A DNA stretch of 64,000 nt from contig JAHLKC010000097.1 in assembly GCA_025449115.1 (NCBI GenBank), positions 62,001 to 126,000 on the forward strand, written 5' to 3'. Below are positions 21,986 to 33,656 of this stretch, one piece after another. Below the pieces are notes generated by a model that saw nothing but the letters and a program-made list of their open reading frames with translations, had not been told where the DNA came from and ran no database searches. The stretch's first letter is position 1, and every line of letters begins with the position of its first letter. The stretch is from Chytridium lagenaria (lineage: Eukaryota; Chytridiomycota; Chytridiomycetes; Chytridiales; Chytridiaceae). A program made the translations under genes and the position numbers.

Positions 21986-24518
21986 CTAACATTTCAATCC
22001 ACACACTGACGCGACTTGACGAACACAAGACGGATCCCAAGCTTGCGTTCCACAGTAAGCGTCCACCGCAATGATCTTTCCAACACATTTGTCTTCACAT
22101 GTGGGCGTTAATGGACCCCCGATTTGACATTTGTCGTGGGTGCATCGGATTGGGGGTGGGGAGGGTAGTGGGGATGAGGTCGTGGTTGGGATGGAGGTGG
22201 TTGGGACGGTGGTGGTTGGGATGGTGGTGGTTGTTGGGACGGTGGTGGTTGTTGGGACGGTGGTGGTGGTTGGGACGGTGGAACTGCATTCCGAGTTGCA
22301 GAAATCGATACGGGCGACTTCGGGGTCGTGGTCAGAGGAGCCGAGTTCCATGGGGAACCAGGTGTTGACGTGGATGGGCTAAATACAAAAGGGGAGAAAA
22401 AAGAAAGGTGGTGAGCCATTGAAATACCTATGAGAGATGACGTGGAAATGATGAGTCTTTCTCTTACCTCGAATTCAATGCTCTTGACCAAACACTTTGA
22501 AACCACAAAATGGTCCAACGCCTGACACGTTCCCTCAAAATTGTAAGTGTACCTCTCCTCTGGGCTTTCAAGGGCCTCCAACAAATCCACCATTCCGTTT
22601 CCAGCGTTCTTGACGATATCCACAGACGATCCCTTGACAAACTGGAACTCGTTGAAATCTCCATGCACGATAATCCGAGCAAGAGGGTCCACGGCTTTAA
22701 TGGATTCCACAAACTCCTTCACCACCGTCGCTTGAGCAATACGGGAGCTGAGAGCGCCGTTCGTCGGGGGTTGACGGTGACCAAAGAACGGATCGGAACC
22801 ACCCTTGGATGAGAGGTGGAGGTTGATGAGGAAGAGGCGTTCACCGCGGAATTCAAAGGCAACGGTCAAGGGAACACGGGAGGAAGCCCATGCTGATGAT
22901 GAGGGGGCGATGCGACCGGGGTTGTGTTTGAGGTTGGGGCGACCGGTGGAGTCGACAATGACTTGCTGAGAAAAGGTGTTTCCGACTTCAGGGGAGGTGG
23001 GGGTGGATAGGGAGACGCGGGTGGGGTTGTAGAGGTAGACGTTACGGATGTTCCCGCTTGGAGCGCCACCTTCGGTTTTATCGATAGGGTCGATCTGGAC
23101 CCAAGAATATTTGGGACATCCAGCCTTTTCAATGAACATGGTGTAGTTTCCGAGAGTGTAAGAAGCGTCCACGATCCCATCTGACAGTGTGGCGTTTCCG
23201 TCTTGACCCGAGTTGTCTTGGATTTCTTGAAGACCGATGATGTCGGGACATCCGAGGTTGTTTTTGATCTCGTCGGCTTGTTGTTGCATCTTTTCAAAGG
23301 CTTGGGAGGTGCCGTTTAGGTTTTCGACGTTGTAGTTGCCCATGGTGAGTTTGCAGGGGGTGCCAAAGAGGTTGGTGTTGGGGAACTTTTTGTTGAGGTT
23401 GCTGGTCTTGACGATGGGGGTGGTGATTGGGATGACGACCCTGAAATGATTGTGAAGGAGAGAACATTTGTTAGGGATCGTTGAGAAAGTAAAAGGATGA
23501 ATTAAGAAAGAAGAACATTAAAATATAATTGATGAGTAAAGTATAAGAAACCGTTTTAAAAGGTATTTTGTACATTAAAATAGTAGGATGGAATGACTTA
23601 CCACTTGTTGAACTGCCAGTCAAGGATACCAACAATGTCCTCAAGAGTATCACCCATAGACACCAAAGGGTTACGTCCACCATTAGGGTTGTAGACCTGC
23701 ACACGGTCAGGATGAGTATCAATCTTTCCGTCCTCCGTGACAGCCATAGTCACACCACCCCTCTTATTCGTAAAAGTCCTATGAGCACCAAGATCCGCAA
23801 CAACATAAAACTGCCTAAAATTATCGCCAGCAGAGATAGCCAACGGCGCAGGAACACGAACAAGCATGTTCTCCTTCGCCTCAAAGTAATCAAGCGCTTT
23901 AGAGAGATCAAGAGGAACACGGGTCTCGTTGATGAGGATCTGGGGGACACCTATGGCGAATTCATCACCGTTAAAGGTCTTGACGGTGGGGGTTCCTTTG
24001 ACGAGAATATCTACGGGTTGAATGATATCGGTGATGGGACGACCTGCACCCGCTTCCACAAGCGTCACCCTAGACACCGAGATCAATTGCGTGATGGAGT
24101 TTTCAGCGTTACGACGAAACTCGGTGACGCTAGCGTTCCCAATAAGGATCTTGTCACCCACAGAAAAGCTGCCAAGAACCGTAGGGAACGACCGTGTGCC
24201 CACAAACACGGTGACAGCTTCCGAGGTGATGTCGAGGGTGTCTGGGGTGGGGTTTTGGAGGTACACACCGTCTCGGGTTGGTCGGATACCCGTGATCACG
24301 CCTTGGACTGACACGCAGCCGGTGATGGTGGAGGCGTAGTAGGGGCCTTGGATGGCATGGATGGGGATGAGGGGACAGGGGGGGAGAGGGGTTGAGGTGG
24401 AGACGGCTTGGGCTGCGGTGGTGGTGGGAAGGGGATCCACTTCACTGCTGGTTGTGAGGGCGTCGGTTTGTGCGTAGACGGAGGAGGCCAGGAAGGCCAG
24501 AGCGAGGGCAACGATCAT
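21986..24518 (-). CDS. Secreted endonuclease/exonuclease/phosphatase enzyme with Cys-rich tail
   Basis: Three intact exons (24518-23602, 23440-22468, 22378-21986) give 760 aa. A signal peptide (MIVALALAFLASSVYA) precedes an OB-like region (CVSVQGVITGIRPTRDGVYL) and then the EEP fold: MGNYNVENLNG (metal-site Asn), GLQEIQDNSG (Glu), NLHLSSKGG (His), VHGDFNEFQ (Asp/Asn) and GSSDHDPEVA (terminal Asp-His pair). This order matches the ExeM/NucH-type extracellular nuclease group, which cleaves phosphodiester bonds in DNA. A Thr/Pro stalk of VPTTTT repeats follows. The final roughly 55 residues carry 10 cysteines (CTHDKCQIGG, CEDKCVG, DAYCGTQAWDPSC) in a compact module. There is no frame break. It is probably a scavenging or extracellular-DNA-degrading enzyme. 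Confidence 0.92.
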
Positions 24519-25562
24519 TTCTAAGGATGTTTGTTGTAAACTAGAATCTATCTAGATAAACGTCTACACTGACAAAAAGAAATAACCAAAAAAAAATCGG
24601 CAGTGGAAAAGGGGGAGGATGAGGAAGCGTATTCGGATGATGGATCACCGCCTTTTCCCTCCTTTTTTTTTTATTTATTTATTCACCTTTTCTTGTGTAC
24701 CTTTTAATAAATGGGTGGGCCGTAGGCGCGAGAAGAACGCAATCCTTTTTTTTTCCTTGTCTTGTCATTTAAAAACCAAAACCTTAAATTTGATTATAAG
24801 TCTGTTACACATGTACTACTGTTAAATTAGTGTAACATATTAATTGTCCAAATAAGGATAAGATAAAGACGCGTGCGTGGTTGAAATGTGTCAGAGAATA
24901 CCACCCAAGTTGATTACCTAATCAGAAATATTTGTTTGTTTAGCCGCACGCCGTTTTTCTTTTTTTTCTATTTCCGCACTTGTGTCGGGGTAACAGGTTG
25001 AGGATGTCTTTCACTCTGTTAGTGATAATGGTGTAGTCTCTGTTAGTGATAATGGTCGCTTTGAGTTTTCTTGGTATGGCGTTGAGGTAGTGATGGAAAC
25101 GTACCATGCGAGACGGCGACGCATATCATAGAACAATATTCCACTTGTTCTGATACCTCGTTGAAGGGTGGACGATGATCGGATGCTTGTTAGTCTGTAT
25201 GATCAATACGAATCCTGCATTTTTCTTTCATCATTATGAATATCTGCTTGATACATTCGTGTCGTCAATTCTGCAAAAATACAGTCACCATCATCTCTAT
25301 ATTTATTGGCATCGCAAGTTTTTGTAAGGAAATTATGAAATGAAACTATTCAAGTAGTTCATGGTATTCATTTATTAGCAGTTTGACATTATATTTAGAG
25401 GAATTATATCACTTAAAACTGCATAATATCGAAGCACGGCAAATAATTTTAGATCAAATGCTTCAAAAGAGAGAGGAGGAAGAAAACCTCGTACAAAAGC
25501 AACGACAGTGTTTGTGCAATCCATCTTTCGAAATCTCCATACCCAAGCCCCAATATCCAAAC
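24519..25562. other. Intergenic, no gene recognised
   Basis: Promoter side of the EEP gene plus AT-rich sequence. A short direct duplication, CTCTGTTAGTGATAATGG, occurs twice around 25014-25051. Confidence 0.5.
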
Positions 25563-27137
25563 TTATACATCCGGCTGATCAATAACCCTCACCGGAACTT
25601 CACCTATCCTCTTTGCCTCATCCACAAATCTTCTCTCCTCCTCTCCACTCTTCTCCGACCCACTAATCTCCAGAACCCCAACATTGCTTTTAACTCTAAC
25701 AACATGCGGATAACACGGTCTCAAAACCTCAAACTTGGTCACATGAAGTCGCAACGTCCGTACAGCATACGTGTGCATCACAAGCATGAGAACAAAACGC
25801 GTCACAGTTTCATCCGAAAACGTCTCTGAAAACACGAGATCGAGGTGAAGCACGTCAAGAGTCGACGTTCCCCATCTTTCAATCAAGGACGACGTTGACA
25901 GTCCCATCATGGTCACGGCGTCCGGGACAGCGATGTGGAGGTGCTTGAGTTGAGCGAAATTGAGGTATCGCCAGTCTGGCTGGAATGGGAGTTGGAGCTT
26001 GATGGGTGATTGGATGACGGATGTGATGGCGTGGCGGAGGTCGGGGGGGAGTTGGAGAGGTGGATTTGGATCGCGTTCTCTATCGAGACCCAAGATGAGG
26101 GTGGTGATGGATTTGCACCTTGCTGCGAATTCCGCGATGGGGAGTAAAAAGTTTTCTGGGATGGGGATGGCGATGATGAGGGTTGTTAGGTTGGGTCTTG
26201 CGTCTATCGTCGCGATGAACTGGGCGAGTTTTTCCCTTTTGTATTGGGAGTTATCTTCGCGAATGTAGCTTGGGCATACGAGGTGGAAGGTTTGGAGGAT
26301 AGGGCAGAGATGGAGAAGGGTTAGGGAGTTTAGGATGATGTAGACTGACACTGGGGTAGTGAATTTGAATGCCACGGAGGTAAGGAATCCAAAGGCATCA
26401 TTTGAGAATTGTAGCACTCCGCAGGTTTGGGTGAGGCGATGGAAGTTGGCCTTTGTGAGGCTCGTACAGTGTTGGAGGGGAGGAGTGAAGCTGTCAGCTT
26501 CTATTCGGACAGAGAAAGTCAAATCCACCACTGTGGATAACACTTCTTTCGTAAAGTACATATCCACCACAGTTCGGAGATGTTCACAATGCACTTGCTT
26601 TTTTGCAATGGCTGTTCCGTCAATGTCTAGAGTGAGCTTACGCAAACGACGATGCACCGACGTAAACTGCAACGCCGCATGAAACCCTTGCAGAGTCCTT
26701 GGCCGACATATTAGCGCAAGATCTTCCAATTTACCCCCCCAAGGACATTCTAGCAAAGACATAAACACTCTGGTCAAGTCTCCCGGGGTTTTGTCATTCC
26801 GAAGCTCGAGAACTCGAAGACTTTTTAACTCTCCAACTGCCCGACCTAAAGCATAGAACCCATAGGAAGATGCAGGATCAAAGAAGACGAGCCGTAAAGT
26901 TGTGAGACGCTCGAGGGTGATGAAGTGTTTGAGGACTTGATCAATGAAGAGTGTTTGCGTTTGGAGATCTAGGGTGAGGGTTTTGAGAGAGCTGGCGGAT
27001 TGAGTGAGGTTTTCGATCAGGTTGTTGCGGGCTTCTGGAGTCATTGAATGGGAAAGGATGATGTTTTGGGTGCCGGGGACTTGCGGTGGAAGCGCCTCGG
27101 TCCTGGATGGGGTCGGCATGATGGGAACCGCTATCAT
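25563..27137 (-). CDS. Leucine-rich-repeat protein
   Basis: One uninterrupted frame of 524 aa from ATG 27137 contains recurrent LRR-like segments: LKTLTLDLQTQTLFIDQVLK, LKSLRVLELRNDKTPGD, LRKLTLDIDG, LTTLIIAIPIPENFLL, LKHLHIAVPD, LDVLHLDLVF and VRTLRLHVTK. No F-box was found at the start. A possible upstream exon exists: ATG TGG GCT... near 27206-27170, joined over a 38-nt intron (gtgag...tgatag) and adding about a dozen residues. LRR solenoids of this size in chytrids are commonly substrate-recognition parts of SCF ligases, but that is inferred. The decayed fragment at 3114-3712 is similar in style. Confidence 0.75.
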   Translation of the reverse strand: MIAVPIMPTPSRTEALPPQVPGTQNIILSHSMTPEARNNLIENLTQSASSLKTLTLDLQTQTLFIDQVLKHFITLERLTTLRLVFFDPASSYGFYALGRAVGELKSLRVLELRNDKTPGDLTRVFMSLLECPWGGKLEDLALICRPRTLQGFHAALQFTSVHRRLRKLTLDIDGTAIAKKQVHCEHLRTVVDMYFTKEVLSTVVDLTFSVRIEADSFTPPLQHCTSLTKANFHRLTQTCGVLQFSNDAFGFLTSVAFKFTTPVSVYIILNSLTLLHLCPILQTFHLVCPSYIREDNSQYKREKLAQFIATIDARPNLTTLIIAIPIPENFLLPIAEFAARCKSITTLILGLDRERDPNPPLQLPPDLRHAITSVIQSPIKLQLPFQPDWRYLNFAQLKHLHIAVPDAVTMMGLSTSSLIERWGTSTLDVLHLDLVFSETFSDETVTRFVLMLVMHTYAVRTLRLHVTKFEVLRPCYPHVVRVKSNVGVLEISGSEKSGEEERRFVDEAKRIGEVPVRVIDQPDV

Positions 27138-28055
27138 TGAAGTTTAGCGAAATTGTCATCTTACTCACTGACAATTCTGTAGATCACCAATCCACCAGCC
27201 CACATCTAAGCGAGGCCTTCCTCATGTCGGGTTTTGGAGGCAGGACCCTTCGCAGGATAGAATTTCTAGAAGCCCACATATCGATTTCTCACAATTGTAA
27301 TTATGAGTCCGTCCTGATTCTGCAAGAGGCTCGTGCTGTGCTATAGGGTGTTATTTGACGTGTCCGTTGACCCATCACTTTTAACATATTCCAGTTGCTG
27401 GAACCCTTCTCCGACTGCATCCGCTTCATATAAAGATACAATTTAATATCTCCGCGTCATATAGAGATCAGTCCTGATGTTAAGAGTATAGCAATGATCA
27501 ATCTATAATTGTAGCCTGGTTTTTACCGCGTATTGCAAAAGCCTCACTTTGTTGATAGTTTACACCATATCAGAGTATCTCGCGAGTGCGGATTTCTCCA
27601 TAAACTTCAACGTTCATCATCTTAAATATACCCTTGCTGTTCCTTGCATATTACTCTGGTTTCATTTGTAGATATGAACCAGTGCATCAAACCTAAGACC
27701 TAGCTATCAGCGTCACTCGATCCGACTATGTAGGCCGATTATATCAATACATACCCGAAACTGATCTGGACCTCAACATTATGTATTTACGAATCGATTT
27801 AAATTAACGCCTCACGTGTCTATATATATTTACATTGCGTTAAGTGCGTTGTCCTAAAAATATTTTACTAACACACTGTCCCTCATAAACAAATCTGAAA
27901 CTCCGCAACGACAGCTCGTTATTGGCCCAATCACAGAGCCTTTTTTATAAAGAAAAGGTCATAGCACGTGATATGGTGTGAAGCTGTTTTCCGTGTCTCG
28001 TGCCAACGGATCGTATAAAGTGGGCTTCTGGCTTACCTTCAGCTGAGATGTAACG
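27138..28055. other. AT-rich intergenic region between divergent genes
   Basis: Apart from the possible small 5' exon of the LRR gene (about 27170-27206, minus), no coding signal is seen. Composition is AT-rich with several palindromic-looking TATATA stretches near 27815. Confidence 0.45.
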
Positions 28056-29062
28056 ATGCATGGTCGAATGAAGATGCTTACACTACCGATATCACCAAAG
28101 TTCGACGGAGGACTTATGGAGTTGAAGGAGTTTATTCCGTATACAAAGACGTTGGACACTAGATCTGTTATCATAGGCCGTAAAGGTCTGTGTACATATA
28201 TATGGCATCAATTTTCTATACTAACAAATCATTTAAAATCAGATTTCCTCACCACCCTTCCGCCAGAGCTCGTCCTTTCTATCGCAGTCCACCTCCACCC
28301 CAACCAAATCCTCACCCTCCTCACCGTCTCCAAAAGAACCCAGACCTGGCGTCCCCTCCTCACCTCATTCACATTTGCCCACTCCAACCTTACCCATATC
28401 CGTCTCCTCCCCAATTTCACCGAATGTGACCTCAACCTCGATATCCTCGGTCCATCGTACCTCGCTGCAACCTTATACCATCATGGCTCGTCATCGTATT
28501 TCGCCATGTACTGCCTAGAGAAGGAAAAATCGTGTAGGGTATTTCTACCATGTGAACGACATTGCGGGAAACTCAAAAAGGCTTACGAATACTTGATTGA
28601 AAAGTTTGGGAGTGAAACTATGAGACGGGTATGGAATGTGAAGAGTTGGGAAATCCCGCAACTGGCGCGTCTCAATCTCCCAACCTTTCTCAACGACGTT
28701 TTAAACGATTTCGCTGCTCAACCTGAATCCACCCTCTGCAAACTCGACATCACCGACGCTTTCCACATTGCATGCGCATACGGGTTCACAGAAATCGTGA
28801 AACGGTTGTTGAACCATCGACTTTTAACCCCGATTTATAGACATCTTGAGACAGCGTGTCTGGGAAAGAGGGTGGATATCGTGGAGATGCTGTTGAGGGA
28901 TGGAGAGTTGATCCGGCGTGTAATGGGAATTACCTGTTGAGAATGGCTTTTGTGAGAGGGGATGATGGCGTTGTTGGTGTTATGAAGGGAGATAAGAGAG
29001 TTGCGGCAGATTTGAAATTTGAATTGGGGTATGGAGACATGAAGGAGACTTTTGGCGGATGA
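28056..29062 (+). CDS. F-box plus ankyrin-repeat protein
   Basis: Exon 1 (28056-28185) joins exon 2 at 28243 in frame, reading into an F-box: FLTTLPPELVLSIAVHL, then QILTLLTVSKRTQTWRPL. After a linker, ankyrin-like helices appear: DAFHIACAYGFTEIVKRLLN, ETACLGKRVDIVEMLLRDGE, and after a 1-nt shift near 28905, VDPACNGNYLLRMAFVRGD and a final repeat to TGA at 29060. The break falls where one G in a GAG-GTT context seems missing. F-box proteins recruit substrates to SCF ubiquitin ligases; the repeat domain would be the substrate-binding part. Length is about 316 aa. Confidence 0.75.
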
Positions 29063-29516
29063 CTTAAAACGTTGAAAACATATATGTATATAGCTAGCTG
29101 CGTGTAAATAAAGTGTTGGTTTGATTTTTACAAGATTATACATCAGTTGGTGTAAGATTTATTCATTGTCTTATGGAATGATGCGCATACTGTTATAGCC
29201 TATACTCCACATCCCCATCATGGTTGAAAGTAACATTCGCGTTTCACCTTTTTACCGTGGAGCTTTGTCTTGTTTCAAGTATTAACTAAATATTTTCTTC
29301 CTTCCAAAATAAGCAAATGACATAGTGAAGAGCCGCGGTGACATAACGGGGTAAGAATTCTGTAAACCACGTTTCGTAGCCAAAAAAATTATCGATACAC
29401 ATCCTCTTTTCATACATCTAAAATAAAGTTTCTCGGACAAAAAGGTCTGTTTTTCCGAAAAATACGAAAACCGTTTATAGGATACCAGAAAGGAAAGAAA
29501 AAAAAAAAGCCAAAGG
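29063..29516. other. Intergenic, upstream of lipase 1
   Basis: AT-rich with a probable 3' UTR of the ankyrin gene. No gene is seen. Confidence 0.4.
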
Positions 29517-29526
29517 TATATAAAAG
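29517..29526 (+). promoter_or_regulatory. TATA box of lipase 1
   Basis: TATATAAAAG lies 65 bp upstream of the lipase ATG at 29591, a distance compatible with a short 5' UTR. Confidence 0.6.
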
Positions 29527-29590
29527 GGCCGAAGAAATGCTCGCTGCCCCAAAATACAACGTTCATACACATTTAGATACTCACAACGCC

Positions 29591-30620
29591 ATGCGTCTCT
29601 CCATCATTCTCCTCAACTCTTGGCTGCTAACGCCTTTGCTGCAGCGGTTCCCGCTACTACGGGACCCACCCGTGTCTCTGATGCAGAAGTTGCAGAGCTC
29701 AGAGAGCTCGCTCAACTCTCCCGTCTATCCTACTGCAGTAAGTCCCTCCTTTTATGCCTTAGTTCCTTCCAACTTAAATCTTACAATAATTCCCCCAGAC
29801 GCCCAACTCGCAGTCAACGGCTTCAACTGCAACATCTGCGACGGTCCCGTCCAACGTCTCACCAAATATGATCAAATCAACTCCTCCGACAACGGCGCAA
29901 CTCAAGCGTATGTTGCCGTCGACGAATCAAAAAAAACCATCTACCTTTCTGTTCGTGGGGCTTCGGAAACTTCCAACTGGATCGACGGTATCACCTTCCC
30001 CCGTACTCGTCTCCGACTCCCCAACGTCCCATCCGACGTCTCCATGCACAGAGGCTTCCAAGACGCCTACGAATCCAACGACGTCAAAAAACTCATCACC
30101 ACCAAAATCGGTAACCTCGTCAAAGAACATCCATCGTTTGCTGTTTCCGTCATTGGTCATTCTTACGGTGGGGGGATCGCTACACTCGCAGCAGCGGATA
30201 TTGTCGCCTCAAACATCACAAACTGGCGATAAAGTCTCCCTTCTCACCATCGGTACCCCGCGTCTCGGAAACTATGAGTTTGCGCGATACCTCGAAAAAC
30301 TCCTCGGCAATGTTCGACGCATCACACACTCATATGATCTCATTACACGTCTCCCTGGACGCGCTTTCGGGTTCCGTCATCCCAGTAAAGAGATGTTTAT
30401 TGATATCGATGGAAAGCAGATGTTGCAGTGTACGGACATGAACGAGGATGAAGATGAGAGTTTGAGCTGCAACAACAAGTATCCTGTGACAAAGTTGGGT
30501 ATGACGCCTCACACCAGTTTCTTTGATCATACTGATGAGACGTCGTGTAAACCGGTGAATGCGTCGGCGCCGATCAAAGTTGGGTTCTTGAGGTTCGAAT
30601 TGATCACCTTCAGGCCTTGA
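29591..30620 (+). CDS. Secreted class-3 lipase, copy 1 (two frame breaks)
   Basis: Class-3 lipases hydrolyse acylglycerols. A signal-like start (MRLSIILL, then LAANAFAAAVPATTG after a 1-nt shift) leads to VAELRELAQLSRLSYC, an intron at 29738-29798, then GFNCNICDGPVQ. The nucleophile elbow is VSVIGHSYGGGIATLAA. After a second 1-nt shift near 30228 the frame reads VSLLTIGTPRLGNYEFARYL. A likely catalytic Asp lies in THSYDLITRLP and a His in GMTPHTSFFDH. The chain ends at TGA 30618. Copies 2 (49.4 kb) and 3 (52.2 kb) share the intron placed right after the SYC codons, so the three are paralogues. Both breaks are one base long in otherwise perfect sequence, so assembly error is plausible. Confidence 0.85.
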
Positions 30621-30988
30621 AAGTTTGTAGTTTTTCGAGCACTATTTATTTAATACAAAGTACATCTTTTCTTTGTCTTTCGACATCTATAAAAAAAATA
30701 TCCTGATGCATTTATAACCTAAGTTTACAACACAATCATGTATTCTGAAACCTATCATCAATCCTCTGAATACATGATCATTCAAAGGGCTGTAAATGAG
30801 ATAGAAAGAATGACGTAAACAGACACAATTAGATCCACAATATAGGCTATGAAGCAAAAGCGGAACTCAATATTTGAACAGTACAAGTATACATAAGAAT
30901 CTCTATAAATGGAACCAAAAAAGGAAACAGCACATGTGGAATAAAAGATAAAAAAGACAAACTATGTGATTGATTTCGTAAAGTCAAA
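30621..30988. other. Intergenic between convergent genes
   Basis: AT-rich spacer with no coding signal. Confidence 0.4.
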
Positions 30989-32573
30989 TTAAAATGTCGG
31001 GGAGTATCCTACACCGATAAAGTTTCCAATAGGATCGTATCGGCCTGTAGGGAAAAAATATTTACCGTTAATCTCACTTTCAACAAATTCAACACAAAAC
31101 ATGACGATAAAGCAAGCAGCAGGAACCAAAAAAGAAAAACAAAGAAGGTACACTTACAAACAATTGATCTACAATCATAAGCCTGCGAATAAACCATCGC
31201 ACACCCCACATTCTTAACCGTACTCCAAGACAACTGACTAGCATGATTATAATTATCTCCATTAAATCCTTCTCCAATCCATCCCCCCGTCGCACCCGTA
31301 CACCAACCGTCCTCTCCATACCCTCTCGTCGCAGCAAGATTCTCACCCTGTCTACCTCCATGATCAATATCACAGTTCCGGTCTGCAAGCGATTGCGCGA
31401 TGTCACGAGCAGAGGCGACGAGGTTCTCGTCCCATGACAAAAGATAGCTGGCGTCGTTACCGTAGATCCGCATGCGGTGGGCGTTGTGGTAGGCGAGACA
31501 GGCGCCTGCTTCACCGGGGGAAGAAGGGGCCGTGGGGACTTGTGGGGTGTCAGGAGAGGGGGTGGGAGCTTCTGCTGGGGTGGAAGTTGGGGTGGGGTTC
31601 TCAGTGGATGAAGGGGAGTTTACTATGTTAGTCGTAGACATTGTGTTTGTTCCAGACGTTGGGGAGGCCGGGGAGGTGGTTTGGTTAAAGAACTTGCTGG
31701 TGCTGGAGACGCAGACGCTGGAACCAATGTTGTCTGTGAGCTTTGTGCAGGTGAGATTTGCGTTGAGCTCGAAAAGGACTTGAGGACGGAGGTTTGCGTC
31801 TTCGGCGATATGATCACATGTGGAGTTTCGGGAAATTGAGACGGTTTTGTTGCAATCAGCTACTGGGATTGGGATAGATCCACGGGGGATCACTGGGTCC
31901 TTGTATTTCTCAGCATTCAAGGTGGATTTCACGCAAACATCGGTGCCGGCTGTTACGTTTCCTTTAAAACACTCGAGGGTAGGGTTGATTTTAACGAGAT
32001 AGACGAGGGAGTAGACGTTGTTGATGTCCTTGATCCTGATGCAGTTTTCGGAACCCGTTGTTGTAAAGTTTTGGGTGCATGTGAAGGTTGCGTTGTCGCT
32101 TGCACCAGATTGTTGGGTGCTGATTTGATCAATGGCGTTGGAGATTGGGGAGTCGATGGTTTTGGAGAGACAGAGGATATCGTTTTTCTTGATGCGAAGA
32201 CAGTCCAATCCAGGGTTATTGGAGGTGAGGAGTTTTTCATCCTGATGTTGAATGAAATGGAGATGCAAGTTGGAGGGATATGAGGTGGATAGGTTGCAGT
32301 GAGATTAGAATAAGGATCATCTAAATAACATGATATCAAAAATGGGCCTACCGTTCCAAGAGCAACCGCAATACTCCCACAGGTATCCCCTTGCTTCACC
32401 TGCCACCTCCACGGACACTCATTCACAACCTTCACCTGAGCATCAGTGAGAGACGGATTCAAATGTCTCAAATAACGTCCTTTCCCACTCTGCTTTGACA
32501 GCGGACTCAAAGCCCCTTCCACGCATCCCACCACAACTGCCATCACCACCAACGCAACAAGGTATCTCGCCAT
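30989..32573 (-). CDS. LysM + CAP (SCP/PR-1) secreted protein, copy 1, intact
   Basis: Three exons (32573-32352, 32241-31158, 31044-30989) join without any break to give 453 aa. After a signal peptide (MARYLVALVVMAVVVGCVEG) comes LysM-like unit 1 (CPWRWQVKQGDTCGSIAVAL, then LDCLRIKKNDILCLS). Two more Cys-bearing LysM-like units follow (near CTQNFTTTGSENCIRIKDI and VADCNKTVSISRNSTC). A Ser/Thr/Pro linker leads to the CAP domain: YHNAHRMRIYG, LLSWDENLVASARDIAQSL, DHGGRQGENLA, YNHASQLSWSTVKNVGCAMV and a C-terminal CRYDPIGNFIG. LysM binds chitin or related GlcNAc polymers; CAP domains bind sterols/lipids or act in defence and virulence. It is the reference copy for two paralogues at 44.7 and 46.9 kb. 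Confidence 0.93.
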
Positions 32574-32927
32574 CTTATTTCTCTATCTATACTCTATGTA
32601 AAAAATCTATTGGGAATGACAGTCGCCCAGGAGACGAATAAGTTGCCTCTTTTTCTTTTTCTTTGATTTTTTTTTTATTCTTTTTTTTTTGGTTTTCGTG
32701 AATTTTGCATGTTGTGCAGTACCCAGTCTTTGATGACACCTCTAGAATCACAGTGGTTCGATCTGCGTTCAACCCTGAAGGGCAGCGTGAGGCACACCCG
32801 ACTCTAGGGGTTGTCCCGAATGATGCCCTCAGGTCTCAGACTCCTGCACTTCTGGTCGTCAAGCCAAAAAGCCGACAGCATTATCTAGAAAGCTGTATGG
32901 GTGTTAAAAAAAGTATTTCAAAGTAAT
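32574..32927. other. Intergenic, T-rich
   Basis: Contains a T-rich tract at 32650-32700. A plus-strand frame of 73 codons (32705-32926) has no recognisable feature and is not supported. Confidence 0.35.
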
Positions 32928-33248
32928 TTACTTAACAACGAGACCTTGAATAGCGCCTTCAGCTGCAGCAGTCACCAGGAAAACTATCTGATCGATATGT
33001 GAACATTTACACGAACCATTTTTTTGATAAGTCAGAATGAAGAGCACAGATACGATCAGGAGTAGAGCCATACAGCTTGCTGAAAGTGAGTGCTTACTGA
33101 TCGAATTATATTGGATCCTCCAGGAGTGAACATTAAAAAGTCCTTGCATTATAATTGTACCATGATGGGCCAGCCTCCAAAGAGTGTCGAACGTTTGCTC
33201 GTCCCAATCTAACAGAGAGTTGAAAGTGTGGTAGCAGCTGAGATACAT
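32928..33248 (-). CDS. Hypothetical small protein with one hydrophobic segment
   Basis: ATG 33248 opens 106 codons (MYLSCYHTFNSLLDWDEQTF) with one hydrophobic stretch (CMALLLIVSVLFILTY) and a TAA stop. There is no family, no splice support and no conserved motif, so it may be chance. The adjacent minus frame (33336-33133) reads NDDKRQQGLNDVSQLLPHFQ and could belong to the same broken gene. Confidence 0.25.
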   Translation of the reverse strand: MYLSCYHTFNSLLDWDEQTFDTLWRLAHHGTIIMQGLFNVHSWRIQYNSISKHSLSASCMALLLIVSVLFILTYQKNGSCKCSHIDQIVFLVTAAAEGAIQGLVVK

Positions 33249-33656
33249 CGTTCAAACCTTGCTGTCTCTTATCATCATTGCTCGCGAGAGACTGCCAGTT
33301 TGCTCCCGCCTTGAAAGAGATCAATACAACACACACATTTCAAATAAGCATCCCACACTTTTTACAAAAACTGCGACACTGCAGTACCTTTTGTATTTTC
33401 TGTAACGCACATATATCGAAGCTGATTTTAAGGAGACGTTGCTATTATACCGATATAAGCAAGCATACCTCGCTAACCTTTTTTAAACTGGCATGGATGA
33501 TATCTCGGGGTTGAGCGTTGACAAAATAAGGAACAAAAAGGTGACTTCCGCAAATGTTGATATTTATTCGAGTTTTAAAGTGCCAATAAAAAACAAAAAC
33601 CAATACGGGAAAGAATATACATTGAAATGACATAAAGAGGGATGATAAACAAAAAA
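33249..33656. other. Intergenic
   Basis: AT-rich; apart from the low-confidence frame noted above, no gene is seen. Confidence 0.35.
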
